NCBI RefSeq assembly: GCF_014489635.1
Contig: NZ_CP060828.1
Coordinates: 3,572,001-3,636,000 of the forward strand
From: Streptomyces roseirectus
GTDB lineage: Bacteria; Actinomycetota; Actinomycetes; Streptomycetales; Streptomycetaceae
Reading direction: 5' to 3'
DNA length: 64,000 nt
A model generated the notes under the pieces. The model did not search any database, was not told the origin of the DNA, and was given only the letters and a program-made list of their open reading frames with translations. The position numbers were made by a program, and so were the translations under genes. Of the stretch, positions 7,468-15,411 are shown one piece after another (within the stretch, counting starts at the first letter, position 1; the number at the start of each line of letters is the position of its first letter).

Positions 7468-8553
7468 ATGGCACTTACGACTCCCAAGAGCATCCGCATG
7501 TCCGCGCAGCACGACCGTGTCGTCACGGTCGACGACACCCTCCGCGCCGCCACCGCCCACCGCCTGACCGCCGCCGGCACCGCCCTGCTGTGGCGCGGCG
7601 ACTACGTCAACGCCCGCCAACTGCTCGCGGCGCTGGCCCGCCGCATCCCCAACTCCGCTTACGACACGGCGAGTTCACCGGCGGAGATCTACGCCCGGCA
7701 GCGTGACGACCGCGCCCGCCGGGCCCTCCTGCTGAACCGTCTCCTCGTCGAACTCGACGCGGACCACGCCCTGAACCTGCGCCGCGCCCCCGACGTCCGC
7801 GCCGCCTGCCGGGCCGCGTACGGGCCGCCGGACGGCGCCCGGCTGGTCCCGCTGCGTGAACTCCTGGGCGTGCTGGGCGCGTTCCAGTGGCAGCTGAGGG
7901 GCGTCGAGGTCCCGGCCCTCGGCGCGCGGATCCATCCCGCGTACGGCGTCTTCTCCCCCGTGCGCGGCGAGTACGTCGACCTGGTCGACTCGGCGCCGCT
8001 GCCCCGGAGTTGCCGTACCGCGTTCGACCTCGGCACCGGAACGGGCGTGCTGGCGGCGGTACTTGCCCGGCGCGGTGTGGAGCGGGTCGTGGCGACGGAC
8101 GTCAACCCGCGCGCGCTCGCCTGCGCCCGGGACAACGTGCGGCGGCTCGGGTTCGGGGAGCGGGTCGTCGTCCAGGGGCCGGGGCTGTATCCGCGCGGGC
8201 GCGCCGATCTCGTCGTCTGCAATCCGCCGTGGCTGCCGGGGCGGCCGAGTGCCGGGCTCGAACTGGGGGTGTACGACGAGGACAGTGTGATGCTGCGGGA
8301 GTTCCTGGCGGGGCTCGGGGAGCGGCTGCGGCCGGGCGGGGAGGGGTGGCTGGTGCTGTCGGACCTCGCGGAGTTGCTGGGGCTGCGGACGCGTAAGGAG
8401 TTGACGGGGTTGTTCCGTAGGGGTGGGCTGAGGGTCGTGGGGCGGCTCGACGCGCGCCCCCGGCACCGGAGGTCGCGTGACCGCAGCGATCCTCTGCACG
8501 CGGTCCGCAGCGCGGAGGTCACCTCACTGTGGCGGCTGGCCATCAGGGAGTGA
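7468..8553 (+). CDS. Class I SAM-dependent methyltransferase (HemK/RlmG-like)
   Basis: A 361-residue protein. The C-terminal half is a Rossmann methyltransferase with motif I FDLGTGTGVLAAVLARRG, acidic loop VVATDVNP and the NPPW motif (VVCNPPWLPG). That motif is typical of enzymes methylating amide or exocyclic amino groups in proteins or nucleic acids. The N-terminal 150 residues form a separate helical part. The start is ATG 7468; ATG 7498 is possible. The stop codon overlaps a small GACCCC/GGGGTC hairpin. As I recall, sigQ and afsQ1 are neighbours in S. coelicolor, so this gene's place between them is noteworthy. The substrate is unknown. Confidence 0.8.
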   Translation: MALTTPKSIRMSAQHDRVVTVDDTLRAATAHRLTAAGTALLWRGDYVNARQLLAALARRIPNSAYDTASSPAEIYARQRDDRARRALLLNRLLVELDADHALNLRRAPDVRAACRAAYGPPDGARLVPLRELLGVLGAFQWQLRGVEVPALGARIHPAYGVFSPVRGEYVDLVDSAPLPRSCRTAFDLGTGTGVLAAVLARRGVERVVATDVNPRALACARDNVRRLGFGERVVVQGPGLYPRGRADLVVCNPPWLPGRPSAGLELGVYDEDSVMLREFLAGLGERLRPGGEGWLVLSDLAELLGLRTRKELTGLFRRGGLRVVGRLDARPRHRRSRDRSDPLHAVRSAEVTSLWRLAIRE

Positions 8554-8619
8554 CCCCCTAAGGGGTCTACGGGTACTACGGGGCGCGGATGGGGGCTCGT
8601 AAAGGTCTTATAAGCCCCC
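8552..8619 (+). terminator. Two hairpins between methyltransferase and afsQ1
   Basis: GACCCC (8552-8557) pairs with GGGGTC (8562-8567), overlapping the methyltransferase stop. GGGGGCT (8591-8597) pairs with AGCCCCC (8613-8619). A GGGTACTACGGGG word lies between them. Probably terminators; the second, 42 bases before afsQ1, could also act on the afsQ1 leader. Confidence 0.5.
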
Positions 8620-8660
8620 ACCTGTCGAACCTCACCCCCTGTATGGGCCAGAATGAGCCC

Positions 8661-9338
8661 GTGCCTTCCCTGTTGCTGATCGAGGACGACGACGCCATCC
8701 GTACGGCCCTGGAGCTCTCACTGACGCGCCAGGGGCACCGGGTCGCGACCGCTGCCAGCGGTGAGGACGGTCTGAAGCTCCTGCGTGAGCAGCGGCCGGA
8801 TCTGATCGTGCTGGACGTGATGCTGCCCGGCATCGACGGGTTCGAGGTGTGCCGGCGCATCCGGCGCACGGACCAGTTGCCGATCATCCTGCTGACCGCG
8901 CGCAACGACGACATCGACGTCGTGGTGGGCCTGGAGTCCGGGGCGGACGACTACGTCGTCAAGCCCGTCCAGGGGCGGGTGCTGGACGCGCGGATCCGGG
9001 CCGTGCTGCGGCGCGGCGAGCGCGAGTCCAGCGACTCGGCGACGTTCGGGAGCCTCGTCATCGACCGTTCGGCGATGACGGTGACGAAGAACGGCCAGGA
9101 CCTCCAGCTGACGCCGACCGAGCTGCGGCTGCTGCTCGAACTGAGCCGGCGTCCGGGTCAGGCGCTGTCGCGGCAGCAGTTGCTGCGGCTGGTGTGGGAG
9201 CACGACTACCTCGGTGACTCGCGGCTGGTGGACGCGTGTGTCCAGCGGCTGCGCGCCAAGATCGAGGACGTGCCGTCGTCGCCCACGCTGATCCGTACCG
9301 TCCGGGGTGTCGGCTACCGCCTGGACGCGCCTCAGTGA
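8661..9338 (+). CDS. afsQ1: Response regulator AfsQ1
   Basis: A 225-residue OmpR-family response regulator, the same length as S. coelicolor AfsQ1. The receiver domain has LLIEDDDAIR, the phosphoacceptor in LIVLDVMLPGIDGFEV, the switch block ILLTARND and the conserved lysine in YVVKPVQ. The winged-helix DNA-binding domain has LTPTELRLLLELSRRPGQ and RLRAKIED with TVRGVGYRLD at the end. The GTG at 8661 gives the family length. It is translationally coupled to the kinase gene (GTGA overlap). In S. coelicolor AfsQ1 controls antibiotic production and nitrogen genes with AfsQ2. Confidence 0.9.
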   Translation: MPSLLLIEDDDAIRTALELSLTRQGHRVATAASGEDGLKLLREQRPDLIVLDVMLPGIDGFEVCRRIRRTDQLPIILLTARNDDIDVVVGLESGADDYVVKPVQGRVLDARIRAVLRRGERESSDSATFGSLVIDRSAMTVTKNGQDLQLTPTELRLLLELSRRPGQALSRQQLLRLVWEHDYLGDSRLVDACVQRLRAKIEDVPSSPTLIRTVRGVGYRLDAPQ

Positions 9339-10882
9339 CCCAGGCCGCACGGGCTTCACGCGGCTGGTCCGCGTTCCGCAAGCATGTCCTGTCCCGGCTG
9401 CGTTTCACGAGCTTCCGGCTCCGGCTGATCGTCGTCTTCGGCGCGGTCGCGCTGGCGACGGCCGTCTCGTCGTCCGGCATCGCCTACTGGCTCAACCGAG
9501 AGGCGGTGCTGACGCGCGCGCAGGACGCGGTGCTGAAGGACTTCCGGACGGAGATGCAGAACCGCGCGGGCGCGCTGCCCGAGCGTCCCTCGCAGTCCGA
9601 ACTCCAGCGCACGGCCGCGCAGATGGCCAACAGCAGTCAGCGTTTCAGTGTGCTGCTGGTCGCCACCGACGACGTCGGGCGGACCGTGTACGGCAACTCC
9701 GGTGGGCTGAGCGGGTTCTCGCTGGACGACGTGCCTCAGGCGCTGCGGCGCGCGGTGAACCGGCAGCAGACGGTGACCGGTTCCAACCGGGCCTCGTACC
9801 ACCTCTTCTGGCAGCGCGTCGTCGATCACGGGACGCCGTATCTGGTGGCCGGGACGAAGGTCGACGGCGGCGGGCCAACTGGGTACATGCGCAAGTCCCT
9901 TGAGCCCGAGGAGAAGGATCTCAACTCCCTCGCCTGGTCGCTCGGGATCGCCACCGGGCTCGCGCTGATCGGGGCGGCGCTGATCGCGCAGGCCGCGTCC
10001 ACGACGGTACTGAAACCCGTGCACCGGCTGGGAGTTGCCGCCCGGCGGCTCGGCGAGGGCAAGCTCGACACGCGGCTCCAGGTGTCGGGGACCGATGAAC
10101 TCGCCGATCTGTCACGGACGTTCAACCGTGCCGCCGAGGCGCTGGAGAAGCGGGTCGCCGACATGGCCGCGCGGGACGAGGCGTCGCGGCGCTTCGTCGC
10201 CGACATGAGCCACGAACTGCGCACGCCGCTCACCGCCATCACCGCCGTGACGGAGGTGCTGGAAGAGGAACTTGAGGCCGAGACCGGCAGCATGGACCCG
10301 ATGATCGAGCCCGCCGTACGGCTCGTGGTGAGCGAGACGCGGCGGCTCAACAACCTCGTCGAGAACCTGATGGAGGTCACCCGCTTCGACGCGGGCACGG
10401 CCCGGCTGGTCCTGGACGACGTCGACGTCGCCGACCAGATCACCGCGTGCATCGACGCGCGCGCCTGGCTGGACGCGGTCGAACTCGACGCGGAGCGCGG
10501 GATCCACGCGCGCCTGGATCCCCGGCGGCTCGACGTGATCCTCGCCAACCTCATCGGCAACGCCCTCAAGCACGGTGGGTCGCCGGTGCGGGTGTCGGTG
10601 CGGGAGAGCGCCGACGAGGTCGTCATCGCGGTGCGCGACCACGGGCCCGGCATCCCCGAGGAAGTCCTGCCGCACGTCTTCGACCGGTTCTACAAGGCCA
10701 GTGCGTCCAGGCCGCGTTCGGACGGCAGCGGGCTCGGGCTGTCCATCGCGCTGGAGAACGCCCACATCCACGGCGGCGCGCTCAGCGCGGCCAACTCGCC
10801 TGAGGGCGGTGCGGTGTTCACGCTGCGGCTGCCCCGGGACATCGACGCGGTGGAGCGGGAGAACGGGGGCGAGGTCTCATGA
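9335..10882 (+). CDS. afsQ2: Sensor histidine kinase AfsQ2
   Basis: A 515-residue membrane histidine kinase, partner of AfsQ1. A first membrane helix (LIVVFGAVALATAVSSSGIAYW) is followed by an extracytoplasmic sensor of about 150 residues, a second helix (SLGIATGLALIGAALIAQAAS) and a HAMP region. The HisKA motif is FVADMSHELRTPLTAI, and the ATP-binding N, G1 and G2 boxes are NLIGNALKHGG, DHGPGIPEE and GSGLGLSIALENAHIHGG. The GTG start overlaps the afsQ1 stop, and the end overlaps afsQ3 by 4 bases, so the three are one operon. Confidence 0.9.
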   Translation: MTQAARASRGWSAFRKHVLSRLRFTSFRLRLIVVFGAVALATAVSSSGIAYWLNREAVLTRAQDAVLKDFRTEMQNRAGALPERPSQSELQRTAAQMANSSQRFSVLLVATDDVGRTVYGNSGGLSGFSLDDVPQALRRAVNRQQTVTGSNRASYHLFWQRVVDHGTPYLVAGTKVDGGGPTGYMRKSLEPEEKDLNSLAWSLGIATGLALIGAALIAQAASTTVLKPVHRLGVAARRLGEGKLDTRLQVSGTDELADLSRTFNRAAEALEKRVADMAARDEASRRFVADMSHELRTPLTAITAVTEVLEEELEAETGSMDPMIEPAVRLVVSETRRLNNLVENLMEVTRFDAGTARLVLDDVDVADQITACIDARAWLDAVELDAERGIHARLDPRRLDVILANLIGNALKHGGSPVRVSVRESADEVVIAVRDHGPGIPEEVLPHVFDRFYKASASRPRSDGSGLGLSIALENAHIHGGALSAANSPEGGAVFTLRLPRDIDAVERENGGEVS

Positions 10883-11499
10883 GTGTCCGTCAACTCAAGG
10901 GCGGGCGGCTGGTGTTGGTCGCCGGGCTGGGGCTGGTGCTCGCCGGGTGCGGGATCCGGGCGACCGAGGTGCCGACCGACTTCGGGGCGGCGCCCTCGCG
11001 GGTGCGGTGCTCGCTCTCCGACTCCGGGACGACGGCGGCCCAGTTGTCGGGCAAGGTGCCGGTGCGGGTGTTCCTGCTGTGCGGGGCGTCGCTCGTCGCC
11101 GTCGACCGCGCGGTTCCCGTGCCGGACGGGGCGGTCGGGGCGAAGCGGCGGGTGCTGGTCGCACAGGGTCTGCTGGACGAGTTGGGCGCGAGTCCGCCGG
11201 CGGTGGAGAAGGAGGCCGGGTACACGACCGACGTGCGCGCCGGGGCGACCGTCCTGCCCCCGCTGTCCGGCGCCGACCCCGACGACGCGCTCCGCCTGAG
11301 CATCGCGCCGAACGACCTCTCCTCCTACGCCCTCTCCCAGGTCGTCTGCACCCTCTCCGACTCCGCCGCCTCCGACGGCGGCGACTCCGTCGTCCTCGGC
11401 GGGCCCGGCGGCGGGGAGTTGAGGCGCTACGAGTGCACGGACGAGGTCAAGCAGCGACCGGGCGACAAGACACCACCGTCGTCGAACGTGACGAAGTGA
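10879..11499 (+). CDS. afsQ3: AfsQ3-like lipoprotein
   Basis: A 206-residue lipoprotein. The signal peptide ends in the lipobox LAGC (LVLAGLGLVLAGCGI region) near residue 26. The mature part has the layout of GerMN-type lipoproteins (VPVRVFLLCGASLVAVDRAVP, LLDELGASPPAVEKEAGYTTDV). It overlaps afsQ2 by ATGA. In S. coelicolor the third gene of this operon also encodes a lipoprotein and may tune kinase signalling at the membrane; that role is inference here. A 40-bp tandem array begins just after the stop. Confidence 0.82.
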   Translation: MSVRQLKGGRLVLVAGLGLVLAGCGIRATEVPTDFGAAPSRVRCSLSDSGTTAAQLSGKVPVRVFLLCGASLVAVDRAVPVPDGAVGAKRRVLVAQGLLDELGASPPAVEKEAGYTTDVRAGATVLPPLSGADPDDALRLSIAPNDLSSYALSQVVCTLSDSAASDGGDSVVLGGPGGGELRRYECTDEVKQRPGDKTPPSSNVTK

Positions 11500-11500
11500 A

Positions 11501-11780
11501 CGGGGAGTTGACGTAACGGCCTTCGGCGGGGGCGAGTTGGAGCGCGGGCACGGTGACGGCTGTACCGGAGGGCGAGTTGGGGCACGGGCTCGGTAACGGC
11601 TGTACCTCGGGCCGAGTTGGGGCACGGGCTCGGTGACAGCCGTACCTCGGGGCGAGTTGAGGCACGGGCGGTGTTGGCTGTTTCGCGCGGGGCGAGTTGA
11701 GGAGAACCGGCGCCATGTCGGCTTCCTGCGGGGCTCGTTGAGGTGGCGGGCGCTGTGACCACCGCCCGCGCGGACGAGTC
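11501..11780. repeat. Tandem array of 40-bp repeats
   Basis: Five clear copies start at 11531, 11571, 11611, 11651 and 11691, each opening with GGCGAGTTGGGG or a close variant. Degenerate copies start at 11731 and 11771, and a shortened one at 11501. Copies 2 and 3 differ at only a few positions; later ones diverge. No continuous reading frame seems selected, and there are no unique spacers as in CRISPR. The array starts 2 bases after the afsQ3 stop. Confidence 0.85.
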
Positions 11781-12268
11781 GCCGGGCCGCCCCGCGCGAC
11801 GGTCGCGCCCCGCAACACCCGCGCTCTACAGGCACCGAATCGCGTCGGCCCCTCGCCGGGAGGCGTGTCCCCACCGTCGGTCGAAGCCGTGCCGAAGCCG
11901 TCGGCCCCCGCGTGCGGCCCCGGCGTCGGCGGGGAGGTGCATGGCGTCGCAGACCAGGTCGTCGGCCCCCGCGCGCGGTCCCGGTGCCAGGGCCAGCGCC
12001 AGGCCGCCGCCCCGCCGCCCGCCGCCCGCCGCCCGCCGCCCGCCGCCCGCCGCCCGCTGGCCCCCGCACGCCGGACGCCGACCCCCGCATGCCGCCCGCT
12101 GCCCCTCCGCCCTCCGCCCTCCGCCCTCCGCCCTCCGCCCTCCGCCCTCCGCCCTCCAACCCCCGCGCGGTCCCGGTCGTTCCGGGTGTGCGGGTGTGGT
12201 GAAGGACTCACTCCGGTCGTGGGGCGGTCGCCGGAACCATTCGCGGCGGGGGGCGCGTCTTGGGGGGC
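11781..12268. other. Long non-coding region with heptamer microsatellites
   Basis: No supported gene. Bases 12013-12057 hold about six copies of CCGCCCG, and 12103-12157 about seven copies of CCGCCCT. The rest is C-rich single-copy sequence up to the VanZ-like gene. Long open frames here are artefacts of the repeat composition. Confidence 0.7.
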
Positions 12269-12820
12269 GTGCAGCGTCAAGGCTTCATCGGCGGCAGCGC
12301 CGCGATCCGTTTCCGTGTGGCGGGAGGTGTCCTCCTCGCCGCACAGCTCGTCTTCGTCGCCTGGTACTCGCTGCGGCCGCTGGACGTCCCCTGGGTGGTG
12401 CCGGCCAACCTGCACCCGCTCGACGGGATCCGCGCCGACCTGGAACTCGGCGGCCCGGAGGCGGCGAGACGGATCGGGCGCGGGCTCGCGCTGCTGGCCC
12501 CGCTGGGGGTGCTGCTCCCCCTGGTCCACGGCCGCCTGAACGTTTCCCCGTTCGGCTCGCTGGTACGGACGACCGCCGCCGGGACGATGCTGTCGCTGAC
12601 GGTGGAACTGCTGCAGACCGGCGTGCCGGGCCAGGTCGTGGACGTCGACTCGATCCTCCTGAACACCGCCGGGATCGCCCTCACGCACGTCCTGGTCGTG
12701 CCCGCCGGGCGGGCCTGGCTGCGGTGGCGTACGACGCGGCGACGACGGACCCCCGTCCGTCAGGAGGAGCCGTCTCAGGGTCGGACCCCGACGATTCCCA
12801 GGGTCGGAATAGCTCCGTAG
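12269..12820 (+). CDS. VanZ-like membrane protein
   Basis: A 183-residue integral membrane protein with four hydrophobic segments (GGVLLAAQLVFVAWYSL, LALLAPLGVLLPLV, TTAAGTMLSLTVELLQ, LLNTAGIALTHVLVV). The VanZ signature is visible in NLHPLDGI, LLAPLGVLLPL and SLTVELLQTGVPGQVVDVDSILLNTAG. VanZ-type proteins are linked to teicoplanin tolerance or lipid handling, though most are uncharacterised. GTG 12269 is favoured because a GGGGGG stretch sits just upstream. The 30-residue Arg-rich tail is not part of the domain. Confidence 0.8.
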   Translation: MQRQGFIGGSAAIRFRVAGGVLLAAQLVFVAWYSLRPLDVPWVVPANLHPLDGIRADLELGGPEAARRIGRGLALLAPLGVLLPLVHGRLNVSPFGSLVRTTAAGTMLSLTVELLQTGVPGQVVDVDSILLNTAGIALTHVLVVPAGRAWLRWRTTRRRRTPVRQEEPSQGRTPTIPRVGIAP

Positions 12821-12920
12821 AGGGACGCTTCGTCCGCTTCGTCCTCGTAGCGTGGAGGTCAGTGAGGGACCGGCCGACAGGGGCCGCGCACCCCGCCCGA
12901 CGCTCGTGAAGGAGCCCCGG

Positions 12921-13121
12921 ATGTCCCGCCTCGCCCGACCCACCCAAGGCCGCATGATCGGCGGCGTCTGCGCAGCCCTGGCCCGCCGCTTCGGCACGTC
13001 GGCCACGACGATGCGCGTCATATTCCTCCTCTCCTGCCTCCTGCCCGGCCCGCAGTTCCTGCTCTACATCGCGCTGTGGATCCTCTTCCCGTCCGAGGAC
13101 AAGGCGCGGACGGCCTGGTGA
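12921..13121 (+). CDS. PspC-domain protein
   Basis: A 66-residue PspC-domain protein. The motif RLARPTQGRMIGGVCAALARRFG is followed by one hydrophobic helix (VIFLLSCLLPGPQFLLYIALWILF). PspC proteins sense or protect against membrane stress. The ATG at 12921 has a perfect AAGGAG 8 bases upstream. It stands alone, 19 bases before the next gene. Confidence 0.88.
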   Translation: MSRLARPTQGRMIGGVCAALARRFGTSATTMRVIFLLSCLLPGPQFLLYIALWILFPSEDKARTAW

Positions 13122-13140
13122 GCCTCATAGAGTCAGCCGG

Positions 13141-14838
13141 GTGACTTTCGACGAAGCGCCACAGCCCACCCCCGACGCCGAACTGCCCATGCTGACGGCG
13201 GCGCAGGCCGACCACCTGCGCTCGCTCGCCGCCCCGCACGCCCAGGAGGGACACCGCTACTCCCTGCACAATCTGGCCCGGCGCTGCCTCAGGGCCCCCG
13301 AGGAGCAGTGGCCGGCGCTGGTGGACACCCACTTCGCGCACCTGCGTGAGGCGAGCCGGGGCGGCGAGAGCGCCGGGGAGCTGCTGGCGGACGCGCACAT
13401 CCGGCTGCTGCCCGCCGAGTCGGTCGGCCCGGACGTCGCCGCCGACCTCACGTACGCCCGCGTCGTGGCCGACGGCCTGCTCTTCGCGTACGCCCTCGAC
13501 GCCCCGACGAGCGTGCGGATCCTGACCGACGGGGACGTCGAGCGGACGGGCCTGGAGGAGATGGGCCGGGCGGGGTACGAGAACCTGATGCGGGTGCCCG
13601 TCGAGCACGACACCGTGCGGGTCGGCGAGGCCGCGACGCTGCACAGCCTGTACGGCGACTCCCCGTTCGTCGCGAGCAAGGCCCTGTACCTCGGCGAGAC
13701 CGCCCGCCGCGTCACCGGCGAGCCGCTGCCGGAGCACGGCGCGCTGGTCGCCGTCCCGACGCGCGACAACCTCGTCTACCACCCGATCGCGGACGGCACG
13801 GTCGTCGAGGCGCTGAACGCGCTCGCGCAGTACGCGCTGGGGGCGTACGAGAACGGCGAGGGACGGCTGTCGCCGCGCGTGTACTGGTGGTACCGGGGCA
13901 AGCTGACGTCGCTGACGGTCATCGACGAGGAGCGGCGCGCCTTCTCGCTGCAGCCGCCGCCGGAACTGCTCGCGGCGATGAAGGGCCTGGTCCGGCTGGA
14001 CGGCGCGGGCCGGCTGCGCAGCACGCTCACCGAGCGCGCCCCGGACCTCGGTGAACTCACGCGCGAGACGGCCGGGTTGCTCCAGCGCCTCGGTGACGAG
14101 CCCGCGCTGCTGGCGGACGCCTTCGCCGCGTCCCTGACGCTGGCGCACGCGCGCTGCGCCGTCGACCCGAAGGCCGCCGAGCTGGACACGTGGGACGCCT
14201 GGTCGGCCGCCGTGCAGCTGGGCACCGCGCTGTTCACGGGGGCCACGCCCCGGGAGTTCCTGTTCGGCGAGGACCTGACGGTACGGCTGCCCGCGTTCCC
14301 CGCCGAGCCGCCGGCCGACGCGCGGGCCTGGCTCGACGCGTGCTACCTCGCGCTGGTGTGCCGGGAGTGGGAGCGGCTGGCGCGGCTCGCGGAGGTGCCG
14401 CTGGAGCGGCTGCGGGAGGACGATTCGGTCGACGAGTACGTCCTGCACTGGATCGACACGCTGCGCACGTACGTCACGCGCGGGCCGATGGACGACATCG
14501 TCCAGAAGCTGATCGCGACGATGCAGGCGGCCCACCCCGAGGCCGTCGCCTACACCCCGGCCGGCTTCTCCGACCAGGTCGACTACCAGCCGGCCGCGCT
14601 CTTCCACCGGATGATCGCGAACGACGACGCGGAGTTCGCGAAGACGCTGGCCGAGGGGCTGAACAAGCACGCCGCGTACTGGGACGGCTCGCCCGCGCCG
14701 CGCGCCCAGGTGTCGCTGGGGCTGCTGGCGCTGGCGAGCCTCGCGCGCTCGCAGGAGTTCGAGGTGCCGGAGAACGAGCGGCTGCTGCCGCTGTACCTGC
14801 TGAACGGGGAGCGGATCGAGGCGATCCCGGCGCCATGA
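13141..14838 (+). CDS. Imm49-like protein (possible immunity protein)
   Basis: A 565-residue soluble protein with no signal peptide. The N-terminal half resembles DUF1444-type proteins (LLADAHIRLLPAESV, TYARVVADGLLFAYALD, GYENLMRVPVE). The C-terminal half resembles Imm49 (ETAGLLQRLGDEPALLADAFAA, WLDACYLALVCREWERLARLAE, LNKHAAYWDGS, LGLLALASLA). Both assignments are from memory of family patterns. Imm49 proteins neutralise polymorphic toxins in some bacteria, but no toxin gene is adjacent. The GTG at 13141 follows PspC closely, so the two may share a transcript. Confidence 0.6.
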   Translation: MTFDEAPQPTPDAELPMLTAAQADHLRSLAAPHAQEGHRYSLHNLARRCLRAPEEQWPALVDTHFAHLREASRGGESAGELLADAHIRLLPAESVGPDVAADLTYARVVADGLLFAYALDAPTSVRILTDGDVERTGLEEMGRAGYENLMRVPVEHDTVRVGEAATLHSLYGDSPFVASKALYLGETARRVTGEPLPEHGALVAVPTRDNLVYHPIADGTVVEALNALAQYALGAYENGEGRLSPRVYWWYRGKLTSLTVIDEERRAFSLQPPPELLAAMKGLVRLDGAGRLRSTLTERAPDLGELTRETAGLLQRLGDEPALLADAFAASLTLAHARCAVDPKAAELDTWDAWSAAVQLGTALFTGATPREFLFGEDLTVRLPAFPAEPPADARAWLDACYLALVCREWERLARLAEVPLERLREDDSVDEYVLHWIDTLRTYVTRGPMDDIVQKLIATMQAAHPEAVAYTPAGFSDQVDYQPAALFHRMIANDDAEFAKTLAEGLNKHAAYWDGSPAPRAQVSLGLLALASLARSQEFEVPENERLLPLYLLNGERIEAIPAP

Positions 14839-14843
14839 GAAAC

Positions 14844-14884
14844 GGGGCGCCCCCTGAGTACCCGTAGTACTCAGGGGGCGCCCC
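14844..14884. terminator. Strong bidirectional terminator
   Basis: A perfect 18-bp stem (14844-14861 with 14867-14884) has a 5-base loop CCGTA. It separates the convergent Imm49-like and small secreted-protein genes. The loop and top of the stem form TACCCGTAGTAC, the word scattered elsewhere in the window. Confidence 0.9.
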
Positions 14885-14899
14885 GGCTCCGCGGAAGGC

Positions 14900-15253
14900 T
14901 CAGCCCAGCGGGATCCCGTTGACCGGCAGGCCGTGCGTGGGCAGGCCCTTGAGGGGGAGGCCGCCGAGGAGACCGGCGACGGGCTTGGTGGGGCCGTCGG
15001 CGAGGGCCTGCTGGGCGACCGGGGTGGCCGCCGCGAGGCTCGTGGCGACGGCGGGCTGGGCCTGCTTGACGGCCTCGCCGGCACCCGGCAGCGCCTGGGT
15101 GACCTTCTCCGCCGGGAGCGCCTTGGTGACGCCGTCGAGGGCCTGCGTGGCGTCGGGCAGGTTGGGGGCGGCGCTGGCGGCACCCGCGCCGACGGCGGCG
15201 ATGGCGGCACCGAGGGCGGCGACACCGAGGGTCTTGGCAGCAGACTTCTTCAT
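14900..15253 (-). CDS. Small Ala-rich secreted protein
   Basis: A 117-residue secreted protein. The signal peptide is MKKSAAKTLG, then a core VAALGAAIAAVGAGAASAA, with likely cleavage after ASA. The mature part is rich in Ala, Leu, Pro and Gly and ends in short GLP/GLPL repeats (LGGLPLKGLPTHGLPV). The ATG at 15253 is clear because it begins the signal peptide. No domain is recognised. It resembles the protein at 4918-5325 in style. Confidence 0.78.
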   Translation of the reverse strand: MKKSAAKTLGVAALGAAIAAVGAGAASAAPNLPDATQALDGVTKALPAEKVTQALPGAGEAVKQAQPAVATSLAAATPVAQQALADGPTKPVAGLLGGLPLKGLPTHGLPVNGIPLG

Positions 15254-15411
15254 GGAAATTGCGTCCTCGAACTCGAATGGGACAACGGGGAATGTACGGG
15301 GAAACGAGCGGTCCCAGACCGTAGACACGGGGAGGGGCCGACCGCAAACATCGAAATGCGGACGGATGGTGAACACCCGTCCGCACCCCGCACGCCCGCT
15401 ACCTCTGCTAA

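Noticed and set aside
11501..11780. CRISPR array
   Set aside because: Copies abut with no unique spacers, they degenerate steadily, and no cas gene is near.
11447..13021. Long minus-strand open frames across the afsQ3-VanZ gap
   Set aside because: They run through the 40-bp and 7-bp repeats and the VanZ-like and PspC-like genes; no start signal or conserved domain.
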